A DNA stretch of 64,000 nucleotides. It comes from Corallococcus caeni (lineage in GTDB: Bacteria; Myxococcota; Myxococcia; Myxococcales; Myxococcaceae). Location of the stretch: the NCBI RefSeq assembly GCF_036245865.1, contig NZ_BTTW01000013.1, positions 124,001-188,000 on the forward strand, written 5' to 3'. Positions 38,554-47,116 of the stretch are shown here, in pieces (position 1 is the first letter of the stretch; each line of letters starts with the position of its first letter). The notes beneath the pieces were generated by a model. The model was not told where the DNA came from. It searched no databases and worked only from the letters and a program-made list of their open reading frames with translations. The position numbers were made by a program, and so were the translations under genes.

Positions 38554-39240
38554 TCAACCGACCGCGCGAGCAACCATCCAATAAAGCCCCACCCCCGCGA
38601 GGCAGATGGATGACAGGCGCACAACTTTCGAGTGCAACCGGGGTCTGCGCTGGACGATGCGCAGCACGGGGACCAGGAAGGCCACCACCACCGCCTGCCC
38701 CACCTCCACGCCCAGGTTGAAGCCAACGAGCGCCGACAGCCCGGAGCCCCCCAGCTCGTAGCCGCCGAGCACGCTCGCGAAGCCCAGCCCGTGCACCAGG
38801 CCGAACAGGAAGGTGAGCCCCGCGCGGTGTCCATGCCGGCGCAGGAGCAGGTTCTCCAGCGCCATGTAGAGGATGGAGGCAGCGATCGCGGCCTCGGCCC
38901 ACCGCGTGTCCCGCGCGCTCAGCGTCAGGAAGCCCAGCGCGGTGATGGCCAGCGTGAGCGAGTGCGCCAGCGTGAAGGACGTCACCAGCAGGAGGATCCG
39001 CCGGAACGAGCCGCCCACCAGCAATACGGCGAAGAGGAACAGGAGGTGATCCGCGCCCGCCAGGATGTGGCGGATGCCCTCGCCCACCCAGCCAGCGAAG
39101 CCGTCCACCGCCGCGGGCGCGACCTCCACCTCATGGGCGTGCACGGCGGCCGGCCCCAGCAGGACCAGGGCCAACACCACCACCCGGGCTGCGGGGAACG
39201 GCTTCATCGCGCGAGGCAGCCTGCCCTCCGCGCGCCCCAC
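38554..39240 (-). CDS. HupE/UreJ family membrane protein
   Basis: A 228-residue polytopic membrane protein. After an N-terminal signal-like helix (VVVLALVLLGPAAVHAHE) it has about six helices. The family signature GIRHILAGADHLLFLFAVLL (His/Asp motif HxxxGxDHxLF) is followed by FTLAHSLTLAITALG and FGLVHGLGFASVLG. HupE/UreJ proteins are linked to nickel or cobalt uptake, and the conserved His/Asp residues probably bind metal. No hydrogenase or urease gene is nearby, so its cargo is uncertain; many members are orphan. The GTG at 39240 has GGAG nearby; an ATG 33 bases downstream is an alternative start. Confidence 0.9.
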   Translation of the reverse strand: MGRAEGRLPRAMKPFPAARVVVLALVLLGPAAVHAHEVEVAPAAVDGFAGWVGEGIRHILAGADHLLFLFAVLLVGGSFRRILLLVTSFTLAHSLTLAITALGFLTLSARDTRWAEAAIAASILYMALENLLLRRHGHRAGLTFLFGLVHGLGFASVLGGYELGGSGLSALVGFNLGVEVGQAVVVAFLVPVLRIVQRRPRLHSKVVRLSSICLAGVGLYWMVARAVG

Positions 39241-39273
39241 GCGTCCACTCCGGGATGAATCAGCCGGGCCTGC

Positions 39274-39822
39274 CTACTCGCGCACGAACTCCAGGTGCAC
39301 CTGCTGGCGGCCGGAGAGCCCGCCGTGGTGCGCGCCGCAGCGCGGACAGACCATGGGCTGATCCCATTCCCACGACGCCTGCACCTCTTCCCCGCAGCAG
39401 ACCATGGGGAGCGTGCGCAGCAGCTCCTCGTCCGGAGGCAGCGGCCGGGGCAGCGGCTCCGGCGCCACCGACACGAAGGTGGGCCGCGGGTTCTGCGACA
39501 GCGTGCGCTGCACGTACGCCAGCTGCTCGTACCGCACGTGGTTCGCCCACGCGCGCGCCATCTGCTCCACGTGCGCGGACTGATCCGGCGTGAGCCACGC
39601 GTCCGGCAGCGCGCGGTGGCCGCAGTACAGGCAGTGCCACGCGGGCAGCTCCTCCACCGTGTACGCCTCGTGGAGGTTCTCGAAGGGGAAGTAGCCCGCG
39701 AGCAGCCGCTGAAGCATCCCCGCGTCGTGGCGGCTGGGCCGCGTCTTGAAGGAGCGCTGGCAGCGGGGACATTCGCGCCGCACGAAGCCCGCCTTGTCCC
39801 TCGGCAGCTCCAGCCACGCCAT
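39274..39822 (-). CDS. Zinc-ribbon protein, hypothetical
   Basis: A 182-residue protein with several Cys pairs: ECPRCQRSF near the N-terminus, HCLYCGHRA about residue 75, VCCGEEV and VCPRCGAHH near the C-terminus. These are likely two zinc ribbons or a split pair. The central part (QSAHVEQMARAWANHVRYEQ) is helical. The ATG at 39822 has GGAG six to seven bases upstream and is chosen over a GTG 21 bases earlier. It lies 17 bases downstream of the small membrane protein gene below and may share its transcript. Function is unknown. Confidence 0.8.
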   Translation of the reverse strand: MAWLELPRDKAGFVRRECPRCQRSFKTRPSRHDAGMLQRLLAGYFPFENLHEAYTVEELPAWHCLYCGHRALPDAWLTPDQSAHVEQMARAWANHVRYEQLAYVQRTLSQNPRPTFVSVAPEPLPRPLPPDEELLRTLPMVCCGEEVQASWEWDQPMVCPRCGAHHGGLSGRQQVHLEFVRE

Positions 39823-39839
39823 GTCCAGCTCCGGCAGGT

Positions 39840-39998
39840 TCACGCCAGCCCCCGCCGGCGCCCCAGCGACGCGACGCCCAGCACGAACGCGATGAGCGAG
39901 AACACCAGGAGGAGGTGCACCCACTGCCCCTCCGTCGAACCGGTGATCAGCCCCATCACCCACAACACCATCAAGATGATGCCCATGGTCCAGTACAC
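39840..39998 (-). CDS. Lmo0937-like 52-residue membrane protein
   Basis: A short gene read from a GTG at 39998 with GGGAGG seven bases upstream. The product VYWTMGIILMVLWVMGLITG, then STEGQWVHLLLVFSLIAFVL and GVASLGRRRGLA, has two membrane helices and a basic tail. This matches the lmo0937-type tiny membrane proteins, of unknown role, often stress-induced. A longer frame to 40139 lacks coding character before the GTG. Confidence 0.78.
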   Translation of the reverse strand: MYWTMGIILMVLWVMGLITGSTEGQWVHLLLVFSLIAFVLGVASLGRRRGLA

Positions 39999-40098
39999 GC
40001 CACGCCTCCCGCCACACAGGGCCCAAGAATGAGACCGGGCGCAAGCTAGGAACGCGGAGGCAGCGCGGCAACAGGTGGAGGTTTCTGCAGGGTCAGGT

Positions 40099-40137
40099 TG
40101 GGAAACAAACTTCCCAGGCCGGGCATTTTTTCCGGCC
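40099..40137. repeat. Tandem inverted repeats
   Basis: TGGGAA / TTCCCA (40099-40116) is followed directly by GGCCGG / CCGGCC (40117-40137) with a loop holding six T. They sit in the divergent gap between the small membrane protein gene and the lytic transglycosylase gene and could be operators or a small terminator structure. Confidence 0.5.
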
Positions 40138-40289
40138 ACCGTGAGCCGCGCCGGACCTGTTTCAGGCCCTCTCTTAAGGATCCGTGAGGCAGCCAGCGCA
40201 CGCTACGTACGCTGGCACGTTGCCTGCTTAGCCGCTGGGTGTGGGCGAGTCAGCGGGCGCGGGGAGTTGGGGCGCCAGGGGAGGGCGAG

Positions 40290-41027
40290 ATGCGGGGCTG
40301 GACGGTGGCGATGGCGGCGGCGGTGGTGCTGGTGGGGACGAACGCGGTGGCTTTCCCGGTGCAGGTGCCGGTGGGTGCGCAGGGTGAGGCGCCGGACGTC
40401 GCGGCCCTGAGGGCGCAGCTGGCGGAGAAGGACGCGCAGCTCAAGGCGGCCCTGGCCCGCCTGCAGCAGTACGAGGACGAGGCGGACTACCTCCGCGCGG
40501 AGCAGATGGGCGTGGCCGAGGCCGTGCGCGCCTCCGGGCTCCCCGAGCGGCAGCAGCGCCGGCTGGCGGTCTCCATCGTCCGCGAGGCGGAGCGCAACAA
40601 CCTGGATCCGCTGCTGGTGGTGGCGCTGATCCGCTGCGAGTCCTCCTTCAACAACTACGCGGTGTCCGGGGTGGGCGCCATGGGCCTCATGCAGGTGATG
40701 CCGGACACGGGCAAGTACCTGGCGGAGAAGTCCGGCTACAAGCTGGGCCGCCACACCAACCTCTTCGACTTCGAAACGAACGTGAACCTGGGCACGGCCT
40801 ACCTGGCGGACCTGATCAGCCGCTTCGGCACCGTGGAGGGCGCGCTCGTCGCCTACAACGCGGGCCCCGGGCTGGCCAAGCGCATCCTGGCCAAGAAGGA
40901 GAACCGGGTGAAGTTCATGGCCGGCTACCCCGCCAAGGTCGTGAAGGAGTTCCGCAAGCTGAAGGCCCAGCAGGAGCGCGCCATCAGCCTGCGTGCCGAG
41001 CAGACGACAACCGACCGCAAGGGTTGA
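40290..41027 (+). CDS. Lytic transglycosylase (SLT family)
   Basis: A 245-residue exported enzyme that cleaves peptidoglycan between MurNAc and GlcNAc, forming 1,6-anhydro ends. The start MRGWTVAMAAAVVLVGTNAV is a signal peptide, and the ATG follows GGGGAGGGCG. Residues 38-70 form a short coiled coil (ALRAQLAEKDAQLKAALARL). The SLT domain has catalytic Glu117 in IRCESSFNNYAVSG, then GAMGLMQVMPDTGKYLA and AYNAGPGLAKRIL. It may act in wall remodelling or sporulation; nothing nearby tells which. Confidence 0.95.
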   Translation: MRGWTVAMAAAVVLVGTNAVAFPVQVPVGAQGEAPDVAALRAQLAEKDAQLKAALARLQQYEDEADYLRAEQMGVAEAVRASGLPERQQRRLAVSIVREAERNNLDPLLVVALIRCESSFNNYAVSGVGAMGLMQVMPDTGKYLAEKSGYKLGRHTNLFDFETNVNLGTAYLADLISRFGTVEGALVAYNAGPGLAKRILAKKENRVKFMAGYPAKVVKEFRKLKAQQERAISLRAEQTTTDRKG

Positions 41028-41136
41028 CCGCTGCGTGACACGCGCTTCGCTTGGTCGCCAACACTCCGGCCGAAGTTGCAAGCCCGCCACTGACTGAATC
41101 TTCCGGAAGGGTGCAGTGTTGGATCCGGCTGTGCAC

Positions 41137-41178
41137 CCCCACGACGCGTGGGGCCCCCCCGGACCATTCGTGGTCCGG
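41137..41178 (+). promoter_or_regulatory. Two perfect hairpins in the leader of the STAS gene
   Basis: CCCCACG-ACG-CGTGGGG (41137-41153) is followed five bases later by CCGGACCA-TTCG-TGGTCCGG (41159-41178), a perfect 8-bp stem with the very stable UUCG tetraloop. They lie 71 bases upstream of the STAS start and 110 bases past the transglycosylase stop. There is no T run, so a leader or stabilising element is more likely than a terminator. Confidence 0.6.
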
Positions 41179-41248
41179 AACGTGTCTCAGTCGCCAATTC
41201 ACCATCGCAGGCGGCACACACGTGCACACCTCAGCGGGAGCGCGCAAC

Positions 41249-41572
41249 ATGACGGGGCTTCAGATTCATCAGGAAGAGGCGGCGGGTCGGATCACCCTGC
41301 GCCTGGAAGGAACGCTGGACGGCCGCACGGCCCAGGAGCTGCGCAACTCGCTCCAGGCGCTGAGCCAGAGCGAGGTCGTCCTGGACTTCGCGCACCTGCG
41401 GGAGTTCAAGGACAGCGCGGTGGGCGTCCTGACCCACGGCCTGAAGGACAGCGCCGTGCAGCTGCGCGGGCTGGCCACGCACCACGAGCGGATGTTCCGC
41501 TACTTCGGCGTGCTGTCCTCGCCGGCGACGCACCGGGCGTACTACACGCCCGAGGACATCCTGTCCGCCTGA
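41249..41572 (+). CDS. STAS domain protein, anti-sigma antagonist type
   Basis: A single-domain 107-residue STAS protein. The family fold is seen in GRITLRLEGTLDGRTAQELR, VVLDFAHLREFKDSAVGVLT and the final helix region. The usual phosphorylated Ser position aligns with FKDSAVG, whose Asp-Ser resembles the D-S pair of SpoIIAA-like proteins. GGGAG precedes the ATG by eight bases. No anti-sigma kinase or sigma gene is adjacent; the RpoH-like sigma gene is 4.6 kb away, past the MoxR operon. It could work as a phospho-switch or a structural adaptor. Confidence 0.87.
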   Translation: MTGLQIHQEEAAGRITLRLEGTLDGRTAQELRNSLQALSQSEVVLDFAHLREFKDSAVGVLTHGLKDSAVQLRGLATHHERMFRYFGVLSSPATHRAYYTPEDILSA

Positions 41573-41716
41573 GTCACGGGTAGGGCCCTCCGGGCCGCGT
41601 GCATCCCCGGAAAGCAGTGGTCCGCGCCCCCAGGGCAGGCGGCCATCCGGCGTGGAACACGGACGACCTGGAGGGGTGCCGGCTTGCGGTCGCCTGGGCT
41701 ACAGTCCGCGCCCAGG

Positions 41717-42697
41717 ATGACCCAGCCCGCTCGCGTCCTCGGACCCGCTCCCTCCCCTGCTTCCGCACGCGCGGTGATGGAGCGGCTCGCCGCCCAGCTT
41801 GGCCGCGCCGTGCAGGGCAAGCCCGAGGAGGTCCGGCGGGTCGTCACCTGCGTGGTGGCCGGCGGGCACCTGCTCCTGGAGGACATGCCCGGCGTGGGCA
41901 AGACGACGCTGGCGGAGGCGCTGGCCCGCGCGTGCGCCCTGTCCTTCGCCCGCATCCAGTTCACCGCGGACCTGCTGCCGGCGGACATCCTGGGCACGCA
42001 GGTGTTCCACGCGCAGACGGCCACCTTCTCCTTCCGGCCCGGGCCGCTGTTCCGGCAGCTGGTGCTGGCGGACGAGCTCAACCGCGCCCCGCCGCGCACC
42101 CAGTCCGCCCTCCTGGAGGGCATGGCCCAGGGCCAGGTGTCGCTGGACGGGCAGACGCATCCCTTGCCCTCGCCCTTCACCGTGGTGGCCACCCAGAACC
42201 CGGTGGACTTCTCCGGCACCTATCCCCTGCCGGACTCGCAGCTGGACCGCTTCCTCGTGCGCCTGTCGCTGGGCCACCCGGCGCCGGACGTGGAGGCGCG
42301 CCTGCTCACCACGCGCGGCGCGGCGTCCCCGCTGCCGTCGGTGGAGGCGGTGACGGGGCCGGAGGAGCTCGCGTCGCTGCGCGACTTCGTCCAGGACGTG
42401 AAGCTGGAAGCGGCGGTGGCGGACTACGTGGTGCGGCTGGCGCGGGCCACGCGCGAGCACGGCGACCTGGAGCGCGGCGCCTCCACGCGCGCGGTGCTGG
42501 CGCTGGGGTCCGCGGCCCGGGCCCAGGCCCTGTGGGAGGGCCGCGACTTCGTCACCCCCGGCGACGTGCGCGCCATGCTGGTGCCCTGCTGGGCGCACCG
42601 CGTGCTCTTGCGGAGCGCCGTGCAGGGCGTGTCCGCGCGGGACGAGGCGGCGCACCTGGTGGAGGAGATCGCCCGCAAGGTGGCGGCGCCCCGGTGA
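41717..42697 (+). CDS. MoxR family AAA+ ATPase
   Basis: A 326-residue AAA+ chaperone-like ATPase. Walker A is MPGVGKTTLAEALA, Walker B is LADELNRAPPRTQSALLEGM, and sensor 1 is VVATQNPVDFSGTYPLP. ESQLDRF-like PDSQLDRFLVRLSLGHP is typical of MoxR. These proteins help mature or regulate partners encoded downstream, here the DUF58 and transglutaminase proteins, a widely conserved trio. The stop overlaps the start of the DUF58 gene (GTGA). The ATG at 41717 has only CCAGG upstream; Met21 (41777) is another possible start. Confidence 0.94.
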   Translation: MTQPARVLGPAPSPASARAVMERLAAQLGRAVQGKPEEVRRVVTCVVAGGHLLLEDMPGVGKTTLAEALARACALSFARIQFTADLLPADILGTQVFHAQTATFSFRPGPLFRQLVLADELNRAPPRTQSALLEGMAQGQVSLDGQTHPLPSPFTVVATQNPVDFSGTYPLPDSQLDRFLVRLSLGHPAPDVEARLLTTRGAASPLPSVEAVTGPEELASLRDFVQDVKLEAAVADYVVRLARATREHGDLERGASTRAVLALGSAARAQALWEGRDFVTPGDVRAMLVPCWAHRVLLRSAVQGVSARDEAAHLVEEIARKVAAPR

Positions 42698-43674
42698 AGG
42701 CCCCCGCCCGTCCCTCCTTCAAGGCGCGGCTGCGCGCCTTCCTCCGTCCGCCGCGCACGCTGTCGGTGACGAAGACGGGCCGCACGTACCTGGTGGTGAC
42801 GTTCGGCGTGGGGCTGGGCGCGCTCAACACGGGCAACAACCTGCTCTACCTGCTGCTGGGCCTGCTGCTCAGCATGGTGGTGGTGTCCGGCGTGCTGTCG
42901 GAGCGCTGCCTGCGCGACCTGACGGTGCGCCGGGTGGGCGCGGACGCGGCCTTCGCGCGCGAGCCCTTCGCCTACCGCTGGGCGGTGTCGCGCAAGGCGG
43001 GCCACGGCTTCGCGCTGACGTTCTCCGAGGACCTCTCCCCGCTCACCGGCACCGGGAAGCTGGGGCACCTGCACGCAGGCAAGGAGCACATCGTCCGGGC
43101 GGACCTGGCCGCGCCCCACCGGGGCCCCGTGAGCCTGTCCGGCGTGCGCGTCACCACGACGTGGCCCCTGGGCCTGTTCGCCAAGACGCGCGTGTTCTCC
43201 CTGGAGGGGATGCTGCTCGTGTACCCGCGCCGGGGCTACGCCTGCAAGGAGCCGGGGCCCGCGGAGAAGGGCCCGCGCGGAGAGGCGGGCAGCCCGCGCC
43301 ACCTGGACGGCACCGGTGACGTCGCGGGCCTGCGCGAGCTTGCCGCGAACGAGGACGCGCGCCGCATCCACTGGCTGAAGAGCGCCGCGGCGGGGCGCCT
43401 GCTGAAGGTGGAGCGCGAGCGCGAGGAGCGCCGCGTCTGGAAGCTCGCGCTGGAGACGGGCCTCACGGGCGACGCGCTGGAGCGCCGCTGCGAGGAGGTC
43501 GCCGCCCAGGCGCACCAGCTGCTGGACGCAGGGCACGAGGTCGGCCTCCAGCTCCCGGAGCGCACGCTGCGCCCGGCGGCGGGGGCCTCGCAGGAGCGCC
43601 GCATCCTCCAGGCGCTCGCGTGGGTGGGCTTCGAGGACGCGGACGCTGGGGCGGACTCCCGGGAGGCCGCGTGA
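42694..43674 (+). CDS. DUF58 domain protein
   Basis: A 326-residue protein coupled to moxR by a GTGA overlap. Two membrane helices lie at residues 25-70 (TYLVVTFGVGLGALNTGNNL, LYLLLGLLLSMVVVSGVLS). The DUF58 region follows, with a PRRGYACKEPG segment and the family motif NEDARRIHWLKSAAAGRLLK. DUF58 proteins have a von Willebrand-like fold in part and act with MoxR ATPases in envelope processes that are poorly defined. Its stop overlaps the transglutaminase start, again GTGA. Confidence 0.92.
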   Translation: MKAPARPSFKARLRAFLRPPRTLSVTKTGRTYLVVTFGVGLGALNTGNNLLYLLLGLLLSMVVVSGVLSERCLRDLTVRRVGADAAFAREPFAYRWAVSRKAGHGFALTFSEDLSPLTGTGKLGHLHAGKEHIVRADLAAPHRGPVSLSGVRVTTTWPLGLFAKTRVFSLEGMLLVYPRRGYACKEPGPAEKGPRGEAGSPRHLDGTGDVAGLRELAANEDARRIHWLKSAAAGRLLKVEREREERRVWKLALETGLTGDALERRCEEVAAQAHQLLDAGHEVGLQLPERTLRPAAGASQERRILQALAWVGFEDADAGADSREAA

Positions 43675-45740
43675 AGCGCCCCTTGAGGCTGCGGCTCGTC
43701 CTGCGCGACCTGGCGGCGGGCTCCGCCTTCGGCGCGATGGCCGTGTCCGGGCAGCTCCCCCTGTGGGCGCTGGGCCTCTTCCTGGGGGCGCTGGTGCTGG
43801 CGCTGTGCGACGTGCGGCTCGTCGCGCGCCACTCGCGCCTGTCCGCGCTGGGGCTGCTGGTGGCGGCGGTGCTCCTGGGCCTCCAGCTGACGTCCGGCGC
43901 GATGAACGCGGTGGTGGCCGCGTGCTCCTTCGCGGGCCTCATCGCCGCGCAGCGGATGCTGTCCACGCCGGACGCCGCGGCGGAGGGCCAGACGCACCTG
44001 ACGGGCCTGCTGATGGTGGCCGGTGGCGCGGCGCTGTCGGGCGACATGACGTACGCGCTGTGCCTCATCGCCTTCGGGGTGCTGGCCAGCCTGTCGTTGG
44101 CGCTGGGCGTGGTGGAGGCGGCGGTGCCGGACGGCGAGCCCGTGCCGGTGCGCGCGGTGATGCGGCCGCTGTCCGCGGGCCTGGCGTTCGCGGTCGCCGG
44201 CGCGGTGGCCTTCTTCGTCCTCTTCCCGCGCCTCAACTGGGCCATGGTGGGGCCGCGCTCGGCGCCGGGCCTGGGCGCGGTGAGCAGCGCGGGCTACTCC
44301 AACACCGTGCGGCTGGGCGGCGCGGGCACCATCAAGGGCAACCCGCGCGTGGTGCTGCGCGCCACGCTCACGCCGGATCCGGAGCGCGACGCGCTGGACG
44401 CCTACTGGGTGGGCCGCACCTACGACACCTTCGACGGCATGGAGTGGGCGAACGTCGTCGGCGCGAAGCAGACCGAGCGGCAGATCACCCTGCGCCCCGC
44501 CAGCGACACGCTCCTGCACCAGCGCATTGAGCTTTTGCCCGCCTACGGCGCCCGCACGCTCATCGCCCTGGAGATGCCCTCGCGCCTGGGCAACGCCATG
44601 GCCCACACGCCCACCGGCACCCGGAGCAGCCCCGTGCAGCTCCAGGGCGGCGGCGAGGTGCGCTTCACCATCGCCGCGCCGTCGTACACCTACGAGGCCT
44701 ACAGCCTGCCCCCTGACGCCAGGACGGGCATGTCCGCCGGCCTGGTTCAGGCGGAGCGCGACCAGCTCCTGGCGGTGCCGGAGCACCTGGATCCGCGCGT
44801 GGCCCGGCTCGCGGCGCAGGTGCTCCAGGGGGAGAAGGAGCCGCTGGCCGCGGCGCGCAAGCTCGCGGCCTTCCTGCAGCGGGACTACGCGTACACGCTG
44901 GAGCAGGCAGGCACCCCGGAGGATCCGCTGGCGGACTTCCTCTTCGTGCGCAAGGCGGGGCACTGCGAGCACTTCGCCACCGCGCTCACGCTGATGCTGC
45001 GCACCCAGGGCATCGGGGCGCGGCTCGCCACGGGCTTCTACGGCGGCACGCGCGTGGACGGCGGCTACCTGGTTCGCGCGGGGGACGCGCACGCGTGGAC
45101 GCACGTGCTCGTGCCGGGGCGGGGCTTCGTCACCGTGGACGCGACGCCGCCGTCGAACCGCACGAGCCAGGGCTCCGTGCTGCTGGAGAAGCTGCTCGCC
45201 TTCTATGAAGCGGTGGAGGCGCGCTGGCGCAACTCCGTCGTCGACTACTCCTTCCGAGACCAGTTCGAGCTGGCGAGCGCCCTGGTCCGCCCGCCGCGCC
45301 GCCCGGCCGGGTCCCCCGCGAACGAAGCCCCCAGCCGCCTGCCCCCACCGCGCGCGTGGGTGACGGCCGCCGTCGTGGCCTTCGTCGTCTGGCGCGCGGC
45401 CCGCTTCGCCTCCCGCTGGACGGGCCGCGCCCCCACGCTGGAGGCCACGCGCTTCCTCGACCGGGTGGACGCGCTGCTCCAGCGCGCCCACGTGCCGCGC
45501 ATGGAACAGGAGACGCTGGAGGACCTGACCACGCGCCTGGCGCGCGACGGCCACCCGCTGGCGCTGGCGATGACACCCCTCACCCGCCGCTACCTGGAGG
45601 CCCGCTTCGGCGGCCGGGCCCTGCGTGAGGGGGAGGCCGAGCACCTGCTCGCCACCCTGCGCCGCGCGCTGGACGCCGAAGCCGCCCGCCGCGCCGTGAA
45701 GCCGGCCGGCCAGGCAGGCCCTACCGCCCGCGCATCCTGA
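43671..45740 (+). CDS. Membrane-anchored transglutaminase-like protease
   Basis: A 689-residue protein starting at a GTG with GGGAGG just upstream, overlapping the DUF58 gene. The N-terminal third has about six membrane helices (LLVAAVLLGLQLTSGAMNAV and similar; DUF3488 type). The extracytoplasmic transglutaminase core has the triad Cys432 (KAGHCEHFATALTLML), His474 (GDAHAWTHVLV) and Asp490 (TVDATPP). A further membrane helix lies near residue 570, and the C-terminal DUF4129-like helical domain follows. Such enzymes cut or cross-link peptides in the periplasm. It closes the MoxR-DUF58-transglutaminase operon. Confidence 0.94.
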   Translation: MKRPLRLRLVLRDLAAGSAFGAMAVSGQLPLWALGLFLGALVLALCDVRLVARHSRLSALGLLVAAVLLGLQLTSGAMNAVVAACSFAGLIAAQRMLSTPDAAAEGQTHLTGLLMVAGGAALSGDMTYALCLIAFGVLASLSLALGVVEAAVPDGEPVPVRAVMRPLSAGLAFAVAGAVAFFVLFPRLNWAMVGPRSAPGLGAVSSAGYSNTVRLGGAGTIKGNPRVVLRATLTPDPERDALDAYWVGRTYDTFDGMEWANVVGAKQTERQITLRPASDTLLHQRIELLPAYGARTLIALEMPSRLGNAMAHTPTGTRSSPVQLQGGGEVRFTIAAPSYTYEAYSLPPDARTGMSAGLVQAERDQLLAVPEHLDPRVARLAAQVLQGEKEPLAAARKLAAFLQRDYAYTLEQAGTPEDPLADFLFVRKAGHCEHFATALTLMLRTQGIGARLATGFYGGTRVDGGYLVRAGDAHAWTHVLVPGRGFVTVDATPPSNRTSQGSVLLEKLLAFYEAVEARWRNSVVDYSFRDQFELASALVRPPRRPAGSPANEAPSRLPPPRAWVTAAVVAFVVWRAARFASRWTGRAPTLEATRFLDRVDALLQRAHVPRMEQETLEDLTTRLARDGHPLALAMTPLTRRYLEARFGGRALREGEAEHLLATLRRALDAEAARRAVKPAGQAGPTARAS

Positions 45741-46159
45741 GCGGAAGAGAAGTGCCCTCCGGGAGGAAGCTGGCTTCCGTCGCCGGTCGCCCGCCCTCCC
45801 CAGGAACGCCCAGCCGAGGTGGAGAAATGTCGCCACTGTCGGCCTGCGTCGCCATTAAGCCTTTCAGCGAACCCGCTTCGCGAAAGCCAGCGCGACGTGC
45901 GCTCGAGGGCCGTGAGCCGTGCATTTTCTCCCCTCCCAGACCCGCGGATTTCCTCTCGGCCACGGGTAACGGTTACAGACCGTTCCCGGAAGGCGCGGGT
46001 CTGCGTCTTCCAACCCCTCGGAGACACACGCGAATACATCCGACCCTGGTTGGCATCCCGGTTGCTCAGGGCAGACACGTCAAGTTGTAGGACTTGAACC
46101 CAGAGCACCTTTCAAGCGCCTCCGCCGCGGCAGGAGGCCCCGATTTGGAGAACCCATCC
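45741..46159 (+). other. Gene-free region upstream of the sigma factor
   Basis: I see no supported gene in these 419 bases. Two interleaved palindromes lie at 45966-45984 (GTAACGGTTAC, and AACGGT/ACCGTT with a 5-base loop). A CTTGAA/TTCAAG inverted repeat (46093-46098 and 46111-46116) lies in the leader 44 bases before the ATG. These could be operators or leader structures for the sigma gene. No convincing -35/-10 pair was found. Confidence 0.5.
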
Positions 46160-47047
<888 letters not shown>

Positions 47048-47116
47048 GGCTGTTTTCGCACCCCGGCGGAGACCCTGCTACAACAGGCCCCCTGATTTCC
47101 TGTCAGGAGTGCCTGC

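Noticed and set aside
43236-45836. 866-codon minus-strand open frame
   Set aside because: Antisense to the DUF58 and transglutaminase genes, whose catalytic motifs and GTGA overlaps show the plus strand is coding.
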